Shown: positions 28,382 through 37,054 of the stretch, in pieces
How the letters are laid out: every line of letters starts with the position of its first letter
How positions within the stretch are numbered: position 1 is the first letter of the stretch
Assembly: GCF_016937535.1 (NCBI RefSeq)
Contig: NZ_JAFHKK010000007.1
Span: forward strand, 1-64,000
Direction of reading: 5' to 3'
Length of the DNA stretch: 64,000 nt
Source: Sulfurospirillum tamanense
GTDB lineage: Bacteria > Campylobacterota > Campylobacteria > Campylobacterales > Campylobacteraceae
Notes under the pieces: generated by a model
The model's input: only the letters and a program-made list of their open reading frames with translations
What the model was told of the DNA's origin: nothing
The model's database searches: none
Made by a program: the position numbers and the translations under genes

Positions 28382-28929
28382 TTGTTTGTGCGGGTGCGAG
28401 CGAGCAGTTTTCTTTTGCCAAGCCTATTGGCATCGGATTAGTAGACAGCACTATCGCACTGACACGCTTGTGCTTGGAATGCAAACCAGAGCATTTGCTT
28501 TTTGTAGGAAGTGCGGGAAGTTATGGAAAACTTTCTTTGCTTGAAGCGTGCGTAAGCACCCATGCACGCAATCTCGAGGGAACGGCGCTTCTTCAAAAGG
28601 CCTATTCACCCCTTTCTCTAAATATCTCCCACCATTCACCCTATGTTTCACGTGAAACATTGCCACAGGTTGTTGTCAATTCCAGCAACTACATCACCGC
28701 AGATGAGGCGCTTTGTACTGAATTTTTAGCAGCAGAATGCGCTGTGGAAAATATGGAATTTTACGCGGTTTTGCGCGTAGCAGAAATGTTTAACATCCCC
28801 GCTTTTGGTCTTTTTGTGGTGACAAACTATTGTCATAAAGATGCACATAAGGCTTTTTTAGCCAACCATCAAGAAGCCAAAGCGCGCCTTGAATTTTTAG
28901 TTCACACACACTGGAAACACCTACAATGA
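28378..28929 (+). CDS. Purine-nucleoside phosphorylase/MTAN-family protein
   Basis: A 183-residue short member of the nucleoside phosphorylase family: [10 protein letters not shown] near residue 42, and [31 protein letters not shown], which matches the purine-binding glutamate loop and later helix. It is shorter than standard MTAN (about 230). The gene carries a perfect parS at 28644-28659, translated YVSRET. Overlaps hisF and rlmN by 4 bases each. Substrate not determined. Confidence 0.75.
   Translation: MIVCAGASEQFSFAKPIGIGLVDSTIALTRLCLECKPEHLLFVGSAGSYGKLSLLEACVSTHARNLEGTALLQKAYSPLSLNISHHSPYVSRETLPQVVVNSSNYITADEALCTEFLAAECAVENMEFYAVLRVAEMFNIPAFGLFVVTNYCHKDAHKAFLANHQEAKARLEFLVHTHWKHLQ
28644..28659. 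other. parS site 1 (ParB-binding centromere-like site)
   Basis: TGTTTCACGTGAAACA is an exact copy of the bacterial consensus parS, a 16-bp palindrome bound by ParB. It lies inside the nucleoside phosphorylase-like gene. Confidence 0.93.
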
Positions 28930-29996
28930 AACCCTCTCTTTTAGACTTTACCAAGGAAGAGCTCGCCCAAGCACTTAGCCCGAGTTTTCGTGCAAAACAG
29001 GTGTTTAAATGGATTTACCAAGGCTACGTGGATGACATAGAAGCCATGTCCAACCTCCCCAAAGCCATGCGCGAACACCTTGGGCAAACCTATGATTTGA
29101 CACCTTTACATGTAGTCCGTGAAGAGATTAGCCAAGATGGTAGTGCTAAAGTGTTGTTTCAATTGCGTGATGGACACACCATAGAATCTGTGCTTTTGCC
29201 CATGAAAGAAGAAGTGGTGGACGAAGAAGGCAGACGCGTGAGCCATCCCAAGTTTACCATTTGCATCTCTTCGCAAGTGGGTTGTAAGATTGGGTGCACC
29301 TTTTGTTTTACCGCAAAAGGGGGTTTTGTGCGCAACCTAAGCGCGGGTGAGATCGTAGGCCAGGTGCTTGCCATCAAAAAACGGCACAACATCGCACCCG
29401 AACGTCGGGTCAACATCGTCTACATGGGCATGGGTGAACCACTGGATAATCTTCCTGAAGTGGTCAAAGCAGTAAAGATTTTTGCAGACATTGACGGGCT
29501 TTCCATCTCTCCCAAACGCCAAACAATCTCCACCAGCGGCCTTAGCCACCAAATCAAAAAATTGGGTGAAATGAATTTAGGCATATTACTTGCCATCTCT
29601 TTGCATGCGGTAGATGATGCCTTGCGTCAAGAGCTGATGCCCATCAACAAAGCTTACAACATCGCTTCTATCATTGAAGCAGTCAAAGCCTTTCCTATTG
29701 ATGAGCGCAAGCGGGTGATGTTTGAGTACCTTGTCATTCGTGGGCGCAACGATGACCTTGGAAGTGCTAAAAAATTGGTGACACTATTGCATGGCATTAA
29801 GGCAAAAGTGAACCTTATCTATTTTAACCCGCACGAGGGCAGTGCTTACCAGCGTCCAGAACTTAAAGCCATGGAAGCCTTTAGGGACTACCTCAATGCG
29901 CACGGAATCGTCTGCACGATTCGTCAGTCTAAAGGGCTAGACATCAGCGCTGCGTGCGGACAACTCAAAGAAAGGAGCACCCATGACCGTACTTGA
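28926..29996 (+). CDS. rlmN: Dual-specificity 23S rRNA/tRNA adenine-C2 methyltransferase RlmN
   Basis: A 356-residue radical SAM methyltransferase. The CxxxCxxC motif is in [19 protein letters not shown], the substrate cysteine is in SAACGQL near the C-terminus, and MGMGEPLDN and [17 protein letters not shown] are typical. Methylates A2503 of 23S rRNA and some tRNAs. The end overlaps the ATG of a 32-residue membrane peptide. Confidence 0.96.
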   Translation: MKPSLLDFTKEELAQALSPSFRAKQVFKWIYQGYVDDIEAMSNLPKAMREHLGQTYDLTPLHVVREEISQDGSAKVLFQLRDGHTIESVLLPMKEEVVDEEGRRVSHPKFTICISSQVGCKIGCTFCFTAKGGFVRNLSAGEIVGQVLAIKKRHNIAPERRVNIVYMGMGEPLDNLPEVVKAVKIFADIDGLSISPKRQTISTSGLSHQIKKLGEMNLGILLAISLHAVDDALRQELMPINKAYNIASIIEAVKAFPIDERKRVMFEYLVIRGRNDDLGSAKKLVTLLHGIKAKVNLIYFNPHEGSAYQRPELKAMEAFRDYLNAHGIVCTIRQSKGLDISAACGQLKERSTHDRT

Positions 29997-30081
29997 TTGG
30001 GGGCAAGTGATTTTTCTAGGTATCGTTGCGGTTGTTTCGATTGGTGGTATGATTAAGGTGTTGTTTTTAGATAAAGACTAA
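29983..30081 (+). CDS. 32-residue hydrophobic membrane peptide
   Basis: A short gene encoding [20 protein letters not shown] and a tail ending KVLFLDKD. One transmembrane helix (about 8-28) with an acidic/charged end. AAAGGAG lies 7 bases before the ATG within the rlmN end; overlap with rlmN is 14 bases and with the convergent FAH gene 4 bases. Strong ribosome binding site and operon position support translation. Function unknown. Confidence 0.65.
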   Translation: MTVLDWGQVIFLGIVAVVSIGGMIKVLFLDKD

Positions 30082-30689
30082 CACGCCCGCCATGTTTGTT
30101 CAACAAGCAACTGGTCTCCTTCGTACAATTTTCCCACAAACACATCGCCCACCTGAACGACACCCACGCCTTTGGGTGTCCCCGTAAACACGAGGTCATT
30201 TTCGCTAACATCCACAAACGCACGCAGTTCTTCGAGAAGGGCTTCGGGCGTGTACAGCATCTGCTCTACCTTGCCTTCTTGTGCTAACACGTTATTGATC
30301 CAAAGCTCCAATCGTAATGCTTCTTTACATGTAAAGGAGGTGCAAGGGCTAACTAGTGCAGCACCGCGAAATGCTTTGGCGCGCTCCCATGGCAATCCTT
30401 TAGCCTTAAGCGCGCTTTGCAAAGTTCGCTTGGTAAGGTCCAGTCCAATGCCCGCGGCTTTATAGCCTTCATCGCCCACCACAAAAACAATCTCTGCCTC
30501 GTAATGAATAGGCTCATCGTGCTCGCTTACATGTAACAATTCTGCTAATGTACTGTTGGGTTTGAAAAAAATCACAGGAGTTTCTGGGGTTTCATTACCA
30601 AGCTCCTTAATATGCTCGGCATAATTTCTCCCGATACAAAAGAGGGTGCTAGGAACTATTGGGGTTTCATTGCATAAAATTGTACGCAT
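30078..30689 (-). CDS. Fumarylacetoacetate hydrolase-family protein (YcgM-like)
   Basis: A 203-residue FAH-fold enzyme. IGRNYAEHIKELGN, PVIFFKPNSTL, HYEAEIVFVVG (metal-binding Glu pair), and LVFTGTPKGVGVVQVGD match the oxaloacetate decarboxylase/acylpyruvate hydrolase branch. The start at 30689 has AAAGGA upstream; the frame upstream to 30764 lies within the RluA-family gene. Contains two TTACATGTAA copies in different reading phases (30325 FTCK, 30527 LHV). Confidence 0.88.
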   Translation of the reverse strand: MRTILCNETPIVPSTLFCIGRNYAEHIKELGNETPETPVIFFKPNSTLAELLHVSEHDEPIHYEAEIVFVVGDEGYKAAGIGLDLTKRTLQSALKAKGLPWERAKAFRGAALVSPCTSFTCKEALRLELWINNVLAQEGKVEQMLYTPEALLEELRAFVDVSENDLVFTGTPKGVGVVQVGDVFVGKLYEGDQLLVEQTWRAC

Positions 30690-31599
30690 TTTTTTCCTTT
30701 CCAAAGGCATAAAAGAGGGCAGCGGTGTCTTGCAAAGAGGCGAACGTGTAGTTTTTCTCCTCAAAAGTAAAGGCTAACGTGTTAGCGTGCAAGAGCAGAC
30801 GGTTTGCGCCCATCCACTCTAAACGCTCTTCTAGGGCGAGAACTTCATCCAAATAACGCTCACTAACCCACGTCGGGACCCCGTATAAAGGGTCACCCAA
30901 AATAGGATGTTTCACGTGAAACAAATGCACACGGATTTGATGTTGCCGCCCTGTATGGGGTGTGGCTTTTACTAGGGTTGCATCAATGTCAGGAAAATAA
31001 GAAAGGGGTTCAAAATCTGTCTGAGAAGGCTTGCCGCGTTCGTCCACTACCATGCGCAGTTTAATGTCACTGTAATCTTGATTATTTAAAAGCGGGGCGT
31101 TTACATGTAAAGGTTCCCTCATCTGCCCTCGCACTAAAGCAAGATATGTTTTGGCCACTTGACGTTTTTCAAAACACTGCTTGAGTGCTACTTCGGCTTT
31201 TTTGTGTTTTGCCACCAAAATCAACCCGCTCGTTTCCCTGTCAAGACGATGGACAATCTTCGCTTCTTCACCAAAATGATGTAAGATTTCATCGTACAAA
31301 GAGTAGGTTGTTTTACGACTAGTAGGATGCACCAACAAACCGCTTGGCTTGTCAAAAAGGGCAAAGTCTTCTTCTTCAAAACAAGGATTTAAACCTTGAG
31401 ACTCTGGGACATACACCACCACATCTACAAGGCCAACAAGGCGTTGGTTTTTTTCTGTAATGACCACACCGTCTTGGTACACGCGACCACGGTCTACATA
31501 GCGCTGCGCTTCTTTCATGCCAAGACCCAAAACGTCCATCAAGAAAGCATAAGCAGGAGTAGGGCGTAAAGCCCGAAAAGGTTTTTGAATATAAGGCAA
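30667..31599 (-). CDS. RluA-family RNA pseudouridine synthase
   Basis: A 310-residue enzyme with an S4-like N-terminus (GLGMKEAQRYVDRGRVYQDG) and the catalytic D120 in HRLDRETSGLILVAK, plus PHTGRQHQIRVHL. Modifies rRNA or tRNA; precise target unknown. The codons for LFHVKH (226-231) form a perfect parS. A TTACATGTAA (31101) encodes LHV. It overlaps the FAH gene. Confidence 0.92.
   Translation of the reverse strand: MPYIQKPFRALRPTPAYAFLMDVLGLGMKEAQRYVDRGRVYQDGVVITEKNQRLVGLVDVVVYVPESQGLNPCFEEEDFALFDKPSGLLVHPTSRKTTYSLYDEILHHFGEEAKIVHRLDRETSGLILVAKHKKAEVALKQCFEKRQVAKTYLALVRGQMREPLHVNAPLLNNQDYSDIKLRMVVDERGKPSQTDFEPLSYFPDIDATLVKATPHTGRQHQIRVHLFHVKHPILGDPLYGVPTWVSERYLDEVLALEERLEWMGANRLLLHANTLAFTFEEKNYTFASLQDTAALFYAFGKEKNAYNFMQ
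30908..30923. other. parS site 2 (ParB-binding centromere-like site)
   Basis: A second exact TGTTTCACGTGAAACA, inside the RluA-family gene, 2.25 kb from the first. Position confirmed by the reading frame (TTG TTT CAC GTG AAA CAT). Confidence 0.93.
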
Positions 31600-31709
31600 T
31601 CTTTACTCACATTTAGATAGAATTTACTCTTTACATGTAACGCTTTTCTTACTTGTAAAGAGGGAAAAATATTATACCCAAACACCAACCCCTTAAGGAC
31701 TTTTCATCA

Positions 31710-31760
31710 AAATATTTGTTTCATCCAACCCAGAACAACGCTTGCATGAAACAAATATTT
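31710..31760. promoter_or_regulatory. 15-bp inverted repeat upstream of purB
   Basis: AAATATTTGTTTCAT (31710-31724) is repeated in perfect inversion at 31746-31760 with a 21-base spacer, ending 19 bases before the purB start. It could be a 5'-UTR hairpin or a two-site operator; the right arm contains a possible -10 (TATTTAAT). No named family was recognised. Confidence 0.6.
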
Positions 31761-31779
31761 AATACAAAAAGGTAGAGAA

Positions 31780-33120
31780 ATGGTTGAAAGATACGCACGG
31801 GAAGTTATGAAGCAAAAGTGGACCGTTCAGGCCAAGTACGATGCGTGGCTTGAAGTAGAAAAAGCGGCCGTCAAGGCATGGAACAAACTTGGACTTATTC
31901 CCGATGAAGACACGCAAAAAATTCTAGCAAACGCCGCCTTTGACATCGCACGCATTGACGAAATCGAGCAAGAAACCAAGCACGACGTCATTGCCTTTTT
32001 AACCAGTGTTTCTGAAAGCCTTGGGGACGAGAGCCGTTGGGTGCACTACGGCATGACCAGTAGCGACTGCATCGACACCGCTGTAGCCCTCCAGATGCGC
32101 GATTCTTTGAAACTTATCATCGAAGACGTAAACGCATTGATGGCGGCTCTAAAAACCCGCGCCATGGAACACAAAATGACCCTCATGGTCGGACGCAGCC
32201 ACGGCATTCACGGCGAGCCCATCACCTTTGGACTCGTGCTTGCCATCTGGCATGATGAAATCAAGCGCTCTTTAGAAAACCTAGAACACGTCATGAAAAC
32301 CATCAGCGTCGGACAAATCAGTGGTGCCATGGGCAACTTCGCCCACGCGCCTTTAGAACTTGAAGAGTTTGTCTGCGAAGAACTTGGCCTTACGTGCGCT
32401 CCTGCTTCCAACCAAGTCATCCAACGGGATCGTTACGCGGCACTGATGAACGCCCTCGCGCTTTTGGCGTCTAGTTGCGAAAAAATCGCTGTTGCGGTAC
32501 GCCACTACCAACGCACCGAAGTTTACGAAGCGGAAGAGTTTTTTAGCAAAGGCCAAAAAGGCAGCTCTGCCATGCCCCACAAGCGCAATCCTGTCCTCAC
32601 CGAGAACATCACTGGCCTGTGTCGCATGATTCGCTCCTATGCCATGCCAGCGCTAGAAAACGTCGCTTTGTGGCACGAGCGCGACATCTCCCACAGCTCC
32701 GTAGAGCGGTTCATCTTGCCCGATGGGTTCATCACCACTGATTTTATGCTTGCACGCCTTACCGGAGTCATTGAAAAACTGGTGGTTTACCCTGAAAATA
32801 TGATGCGCAACCTCAACCTCACGGGCGGCCTTGTCTTTTCCCAACGCATCTTGCTAGAGCTTCCTGCCCTCAACGTTTCCCGCGAAGACGCGTACAAAAT
32901 CGTCCAACGCAACGCCATGAAAGTGTGGGCCGACCTCCAACAAGGTAAACCTGCCCTTAACGCCCAAGGGGAAAGCCTCTTTTTGCAAAACCTACTAGAA
33001 GATGCGGACTTGCGGGCAAAGCTTGATGAAGCGCACATCCGCGCCTGCTTTGACTACAGTTACTACACTAAAAATGTCGATAAAATCTTTGCCCGAGTCT
33101 TTGGAGAAAGCGCATGCTAA
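31780..33120 (+). CDS. purB: Adenylosuccinate lyase
   Basis: A 446-residue lyase with the signature GSSAMPHKRNPVLTEN, the catalytic histidine regions TSSDCIDTA and GRSHGIHGEPITFG. Two steps of purine synthesis. The stop overlaps nrdA start by 7 bases, tying purine supply to deoxynucleotide synthesis. Confidence 0.97.
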   Translation: MVERYAREVMKQKWTVQAKYDAWLEVEKAAVKAWNKLGLIPDEDTQKILANAAFDIARIDEIEQETKHDVIAFLTSVSESLGDESRWVHYGMTSSDCIDTAVALQMRDSLKLIIEDVNALMAALKTRAMEHKMTLMVGRSHGIHGEPITFGLVLAIWHDEIKRSLENLEHVMKTISVGQISGAMGNFAHAPLELEEFVCEELGLTCAPASNQVIQRDRYAALMNALALLASSCEKIAVAVRHYQRTEVYEAEEFFSKGQKGSSAMPHKRNPVLTENITGLCRMIRSYAMPALENVALWHERDISHSSVERFILPDGFITTDFMLARLTGVIEKLVVYPENMMRNLNLTGGLVFSQRILLELPALNVSREDAYKIVQRNAMKVWADLQQGKPALNAQGESLFLQNLLEDADLRAKLDEAHIRACFDYSYYTKNVDKIFARVFGESAC

Positions 33121-35483
33121 CCGTCATTAAACGCAATGGTCGCACAGAACCATTGGATATTTCCAAAATCAAAAAATACACCTCCTCTGCTGTCGCGGGC
33201 TTAGACAACGTCAACCAAAGCGAACTGGAAGTGGATGCTAAGATTCAGTTTCGCGACCAAATCTCCACCGAAGAGATTCAAAAAACCCTCATCAAAACCG
33301 CCGTAGAAAAGATCGACATCGACCGCCCCAACTGGACCTTTGTGGCGGCGCGCCTTTTCTTGTACGACTTGTACCACAAGGTCAACGGTTACTCTGACTA
33401 TGGGCACTTACGCGCCTATTTTGAACGGGGAGAGGCCGAGGGAAGACTGCTTATGGGCTTAAAAGAAAAGTACGACTTGGACGATCTTAACGCCTATATT
33501 GCCCCAGAACGTGACTTGCAATTTACCTATTTGGGTGTCAAAACCCTCAATGACCGCTACCTCATTAAAGACCGCCAGGGCAAGCCCATCGAACTGCCTC
33601 AGCACATGTTCATGGCCATAGCCATGTTTTTGGCCCAACACGAATTTAACTGCCAAGATTGGGCGAAGAAATTTTACGATTTGATCAGCAAATTTGAAGT
33701 GATGCTCGCCACCCCAACCCTCTCCAACGCCCGCACTACGCGCCACCAACTCAGCTCATGCTACATCGGCTCCACACCCGATAACATCGAAGGGATTTTC
33801 GATAGCTACAAAGAGATGAGTTTATTGAGTAAATTTGGCGGAGGCATTGGTTGGGATTGGAACTTGGTGCGCGCCATGGGCGGCAGCATCGATGGCCATA
33901 AAAACGCCGCGGGAGGCATCATCCCTTTCTTGAAAATCACCAACGACATCGCCATTGCCGTAGACCAACTGGGCACCCGCAAAGGGGCCATTGCCGTGTA
34001 CCTTGAGCCGTGGCATATGGACGTGTCTGACTTTTTAGACTTGAAGAAAAACTCAGGCGAAGAGCGCCGCCGTACCCATGAACTCTTTCCTGCCTTGTGG
34101 ATTAATGATCTGTTTATGAAGCGGGTACAAGAAGATGGCATGTGGACGCTGTTTGACCCAGCGGAAACCGCAGACTTGTGTGAGCTTCACGGCGAAGTCT
34201 TTGCGGCACGCTATGAGGCGTACGAAAAAGATGAGTCAGTGAGCAAAGAGCACATGAAGGCCAAAGAGTTGTGGAAGAAAATATTGCTCAACTACTTTGA
34301 AAGCGGCAGTCCTTTCTTGTGCTTTAAAGACCACGCCAACCGCGTCAACCCCAACAGCCACACAGGAATCATCCGAAGCTCAAACCTCTGCACAGAAATC
34401 TTCCAAAACACCCAACCTAACCACTACCTCATCAAAGTGGTTTACGAAGATGAGAGCGTGGAACTCTTTGAAGAAGACGTGGATGTACGGGTCGATAGTG
34501 GTATTACTAAAAAAGCAAAAAAGATTACAGCCTTAGACGCCATCGGCGGCAAAGCCATTTACATCGTCGAAAAAGAAAAATGCGAAGGCAAAACCGCCGT
34601 GTGTAACCTGGCAAGCATCAACCTCTCCAAGGTCAACACCAAAGAGGAGATTGAACGGTGCGTACCCATTGCGATTCGCATGCTTGACAACGTCATTGGC
34701 CTCAACTTTTACCCCCATGCCAAAGTCAAGCGCACCAACCTTGCCTCACGCGCCATCGGTCTTGGCGTCATGGGTGAAGCCCAAATGCTCGCTGAACAAG
34801 GCATTGTTTGGGGCAGTTATGACCATCTCGCCAAAGTGGATGAGATTATGGAAGCGGTGAGCTACAACGCCATTTACGCCTCTTCTAATCTTGCGGTAGA
34901 AAAAGGGGTCTACCCCGAATTTCAAGGCTCCAAATGGTCACAAGGCATTTTCCCCATCGACATGGCCAACGAAAATGCCAAAGCCCTTGTCAAACGTGGC
35001 GGGCTCTTTGATGGCACCACCTACGACTGGGAAAAACTGCGTGCTAAAGTCAAAGAGCACGGCATGCGCAACGGCTATTTGATGGCCATCGCCCCCACAA
35101 GCTCCATCTCCATCCTCGTGGGCACCACTCAGACCATTGAGCCTGTGTATAAACGCAAGTGGTTTGAAGAAAACCTCTCAGGGATGATTCCCGTCGTCGT
35201 GCCCAATCTCTCCCCTGATACATGGAACTTTTACACCCCTGCGTATGAGCTTGACCAGCGTTTGCTTATCAAAGCAGGTGCTGTGCGCCAAAAATGGATT
35301 GACCAAGGCCAAAGCCTTAATATTTTCATCACCCTTGACAAGGCCAGTGGCAAATACCTCAACGACATTTACATGCTCGCGTGGGAACTTGGTATCAAAT
35401 CTACTTACTACCTACGCTCTCAAAGCCCCGAAAATGCCCTAGACGTGGCAGATCGCAGCATCGAGTGCGAGGGGTGTCAGTAA
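33114..35483 (+). CDS. nrdA: Class I ribonucleoside-diphosphate reductase alpha subunit
   Basis: A 789-residue NrdA. An ATP-cone is at 1-90 (VIKRNGRTEPLDISKIKKYT). Active-site cysteines are in LSSCYIGSTPDN, RSSNLCTEIFQN and the thiyl/partner region AVCNLASINLSK; the redox pair is at the C-terminal end, CEGCQ. With NrdB it reduces NDPs using a tyrosyl radical. The nrdB gene is 10 kb away on the same strand, not adjacent. Confidence 0.96.
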   Translation: MLTVIKRNGRTEPLDISKIKKYTSSAVAGLDNVNQSELEVDAKIQFRDQISTEEIQKTLIKTAVEKIDIDRPNWTFVAARLFLYDLYHKVNGYSDYGHLRAYFERGEAEGRLLMGLKEKYDLDDLNAYIAPERDLQFTYLGVKTLNDRYLIKDRQGKPIELPQHMFMAIAMFLAQHEFNCQDWAKKFYDLISKFEVMLATPTLSNARTTRHQLSSCYIGSTPDNIEGIFDSYKEMSLLSKFGGGIGWDWNLVRAMGGSIDGHKNAAGGIIPFLKITNDIAIAVDQLGTRKGAIAVYLEPWHMDVSDFLDLKKNSGEERRRTHELFPALWINDLFMKRVQEDGMWTLFDPAETADLCELHGEVFAARYEAYEKDESVSKEHMKAKELWKKILLNYFESGSPFLCFKDHANRVNPNSHTGIIRSSNLCTEIFQNTQPNHYLIKVVYEDESVELFEEDVDVRVDSGITKKAKKITALDAIGGKAIYIVEKEKCEGKTAVCNLASINLSKVNTKEEIERCVPIAIRMLDNVIGLNFYPHAKVKRTNLASRAIGLGVMGEAQMLAEQGIVWGSYDHLAKVDEIMEAVSYNAIYASSNLAVEKGVYPEFQGSKWSQGIFPIDMANENAKALVKRGGLFDGTTYDWEKLRAKVKEHGMRNGYLMAIAPTSSISILVGTTQTIEPVYKRKWFEENLSGMIPVVVPNLSPDTWNFYTPAYELDQRLLIKAGAVRQKWIDQGQSLNIFITLDKASGKYLNDIYMLAWELGIKSTYYLRSQSPENALDVADRSIECEGCQ

Positions 35484-35495
35484 GGAAATGGGCAC

Positions 35496-35906
35496 ATGAT
35501 GGATGAAAAATTTCACCTTTTTTTAAAAGACCATCATGTGCTCAACCTAACTACATGTAAAGACAATCAGCCTTATGCTTGTAGTTGCTTTTACGCTTTT
35601 GACCTCAAAAATGCTTCTTTTGTGATAGCCTCTGACTCTAAAACACGGCACATGCAAGACGCTCTTGCAAATCCACTTGTTGCAGGCACCGTAACCTTGG
35701 AAACCAAAACCGTTGGACTTATTCAAGGAATGCAATTCACGGGACATTTAAATGAAGCCTCCAAAGCACACAAAAGACTTTATTATGCCACGTATCCATT
35801 TGCCCTAGCCATGCTCCCTGAACTTTGGACTGTTCGCATTGACTATGCCAAGCTCACCGACAACCGCTTGGGGTTTGGAAAAAAACTAGAATTTAAACGA
35901 AATTGA
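35496..35906 (+). CDS. Pyridoxamine 5'-phosphate oxidase-like (UPF0306/YhbP) protein
   Basis: A 136-residue split-barrel flavin-binding-like protein: HHVLNLTTCKDNQPYACSCFYAF, VIASDSKTRHMQDALANPLVAGTV, IQGMQFTGHL. Relatives bind FMN or heme; activity unknown. It is 12 bases downstream of nrdA. A one-mismatch copy of the iterated palindrome at 35551 encodes TTCK. Confidence 0.82.
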   Translation: MMDEKFHLFLKDHHVLNLTTCKDNQPYACSCFYAFDLKNASFVIASDSKTRHMQDALANPLVAGTVTLETKTVGLIQGMQFTGHLNEASKAHKRLYYATYPFALAMLPELWTVRIDYAKLTDNRLGFGKKLEFKRN

Positions 35907-35942
35907 GAACCTTCTTCCAAAACCTGTTTTGCAAGAAAAAAA

Positions 35943-36017
35943 GCACCAAGGGTGCGCGAGCCCTGCGCTGAGGAGAACTCAGCGTTAGCGTAGCCTTTGG
36001 GGTTTTACTCCAAAGGC
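35943..36017. repeat. Three tandem hairpins in the gap before the racemase gene
   Basis: GCACC-aag-GGTGC (35943-35955), CGCTGAG-5 nt-CTCAGCG (35966-35984) and GCCTTTGG-9 nt-CCAAAGGC (35993-36017) follow one another. No T-run follows. The stretch is more GC-rich than nearby spacers. It could be a transcript-end structure or the remnant of a structured RNA. Confidence 0.5.
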
Positions 36018-36085
36018 GTATCTGGAATTTAAATAAAACCACTAAACTTCACCTTTACATGTAAGGGTGTGATACAGGAGTGACA

Positions 36086-36775
36086 ATGCAAAGTATCGGC
36101 CTCATTGGCGGCATGAGCTGGGAATCTACAAGCCACTATTACACCAAGCTCAACCAGACGATTGCAAAAGTAAAAGGGGGTTTGCACAGTGCGCCCTTGT
36201 GGCTACATTCTGTGGATTTTGCCCCCATTGAAGTGCTTCAAAGAGAAGGAAAATGGGAAGAAGCAGGACATCAACTCGCTAGTGCTGCGTGCGCACTTGA
36301 GCGCGCAGGCGCCCAAGGTATCGCCCTTTGCACCAACACCATGCACAAAATCGCCCCCATGATTAGCGCGGCGATTTCGGTTCCTTTTTTGCACATTGCC
36401 CACGCTACAGCACAAGCACTTTTAAAAGACAGCGTCACTGAGATTTTGCTTCTTGGCACACGCTTTACCATGGAAGAGGCGTTTTACAAAGAGGTGTTAG
36501 TCCAACACGGTATTCGTGTTCACGTGCCCAAAGAAATCATGGAAATTAACCGCATTATTTTTGAAGAATTGTGTAAAGGAAAAATAGATACCTCGTCCAA
36601 AGTCTATTATCAAAACACCATCAAAAACCACCTACTCGCACATCCCACTACCCAAGGCGTCGTGCTTGGATGCACAGAAATAGGGATGCTCCTAAGCCCC
36701 CAAGATGCTCCTGTTCCTCTGTTTGACACCACCGATATTCACGTCGAAGCCATTGTAAAATTCATGCTTTCGTGA
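36086..36775 (+). CDS. Aspartate/glutamate racemase family protein
   Basis: A 229-residue racemase. IGLIGGMSWESTSHYYTKLN at the start, cysteine in ALCTNTMHK and the second cysteine in VVLGCTEIGMLL form the two-base catalytic pair of YgeA/aspartate racemases. AGGAG lies 6 bases before the ATG at 36086; a GTG two codons earlier is less likely. It stands alone, bounded by hairpins. Confidence 0.9.
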   Translation: MQSIGLIGGMSWESTSHYYTKLNQTIAKVKGGLHSAPLWLHSVDFAPIEVLQREGKWEEAGHQLASAACALERAGAQGIALCTNTMHKIAPMISAAISVPFLHIAHATAQALLKDSVTEILLLGTRFTMEEAFYKEVLVQHGIRVHVPKEIMEINRIIFEELCKGKIDTSSKVYYQNTIKNHLLAHPTTQGVVLGCTEIGMLLSPQDAPVPLFDTTDIHVEAIVKFMLS

Positions 36776-36860
36776 TTTTATAATTTAAAAATTTAAATTA
36801 ATTTTTCATATTTAGCAAAATTGGCAAAATGTCACACTAAAAAATTCAATAAATTCAATA

Positions 36861-36885
36861 AAAACCCTATTTATAGGGTTTTATT
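36861..36885 (+). terminator. Terminator after the racemase gene
   Basis: AAAACCCTA (36861-36869) pairs TAGGGTTTT (36874-36882) with a 4-base loop, in AT-rich DNA 85 bases past the racemase stop and before nrdD. Confidence 0.65.
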
Positions 36886-37002
36886 TAGATAAAAATTGAT
36901 GTGAAAATTTTAACTTGTTTCATTAAAATTAGACTTTTTGGCAAATTTTTAAGCATGTCACGCCCTTGTAACAAAAATAATTAAGTTTCAAGATGCACCC
37001 TT

Positions 37003-37013
37003 TATACTATAAT
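37003..37013 (+). promoter_or_regulatory. -10 region of the nrdD promoter
   Basis: Overlapping TATACT (37003-37008) and TATAAT (37008-37013) lie 42 bases before the nrdD start in a 270-base AT-rich spacer. No convincing -35 box or FNR-type dyad was seen. Confidence 0.5.
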
Positions 37014-37054
37014 AAACCCCTAAAAAGACAAATCTCCCACCCGTTAGGATGCCC

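Noticed and set aside
36841-36868. Short AT-rich repeats (AATAAATTCAATAAA) read as an iteron or origin
   Set aside because: Only two to three imperfect units with no DnaA boxes nearby; ordinary AT-rich spacer.
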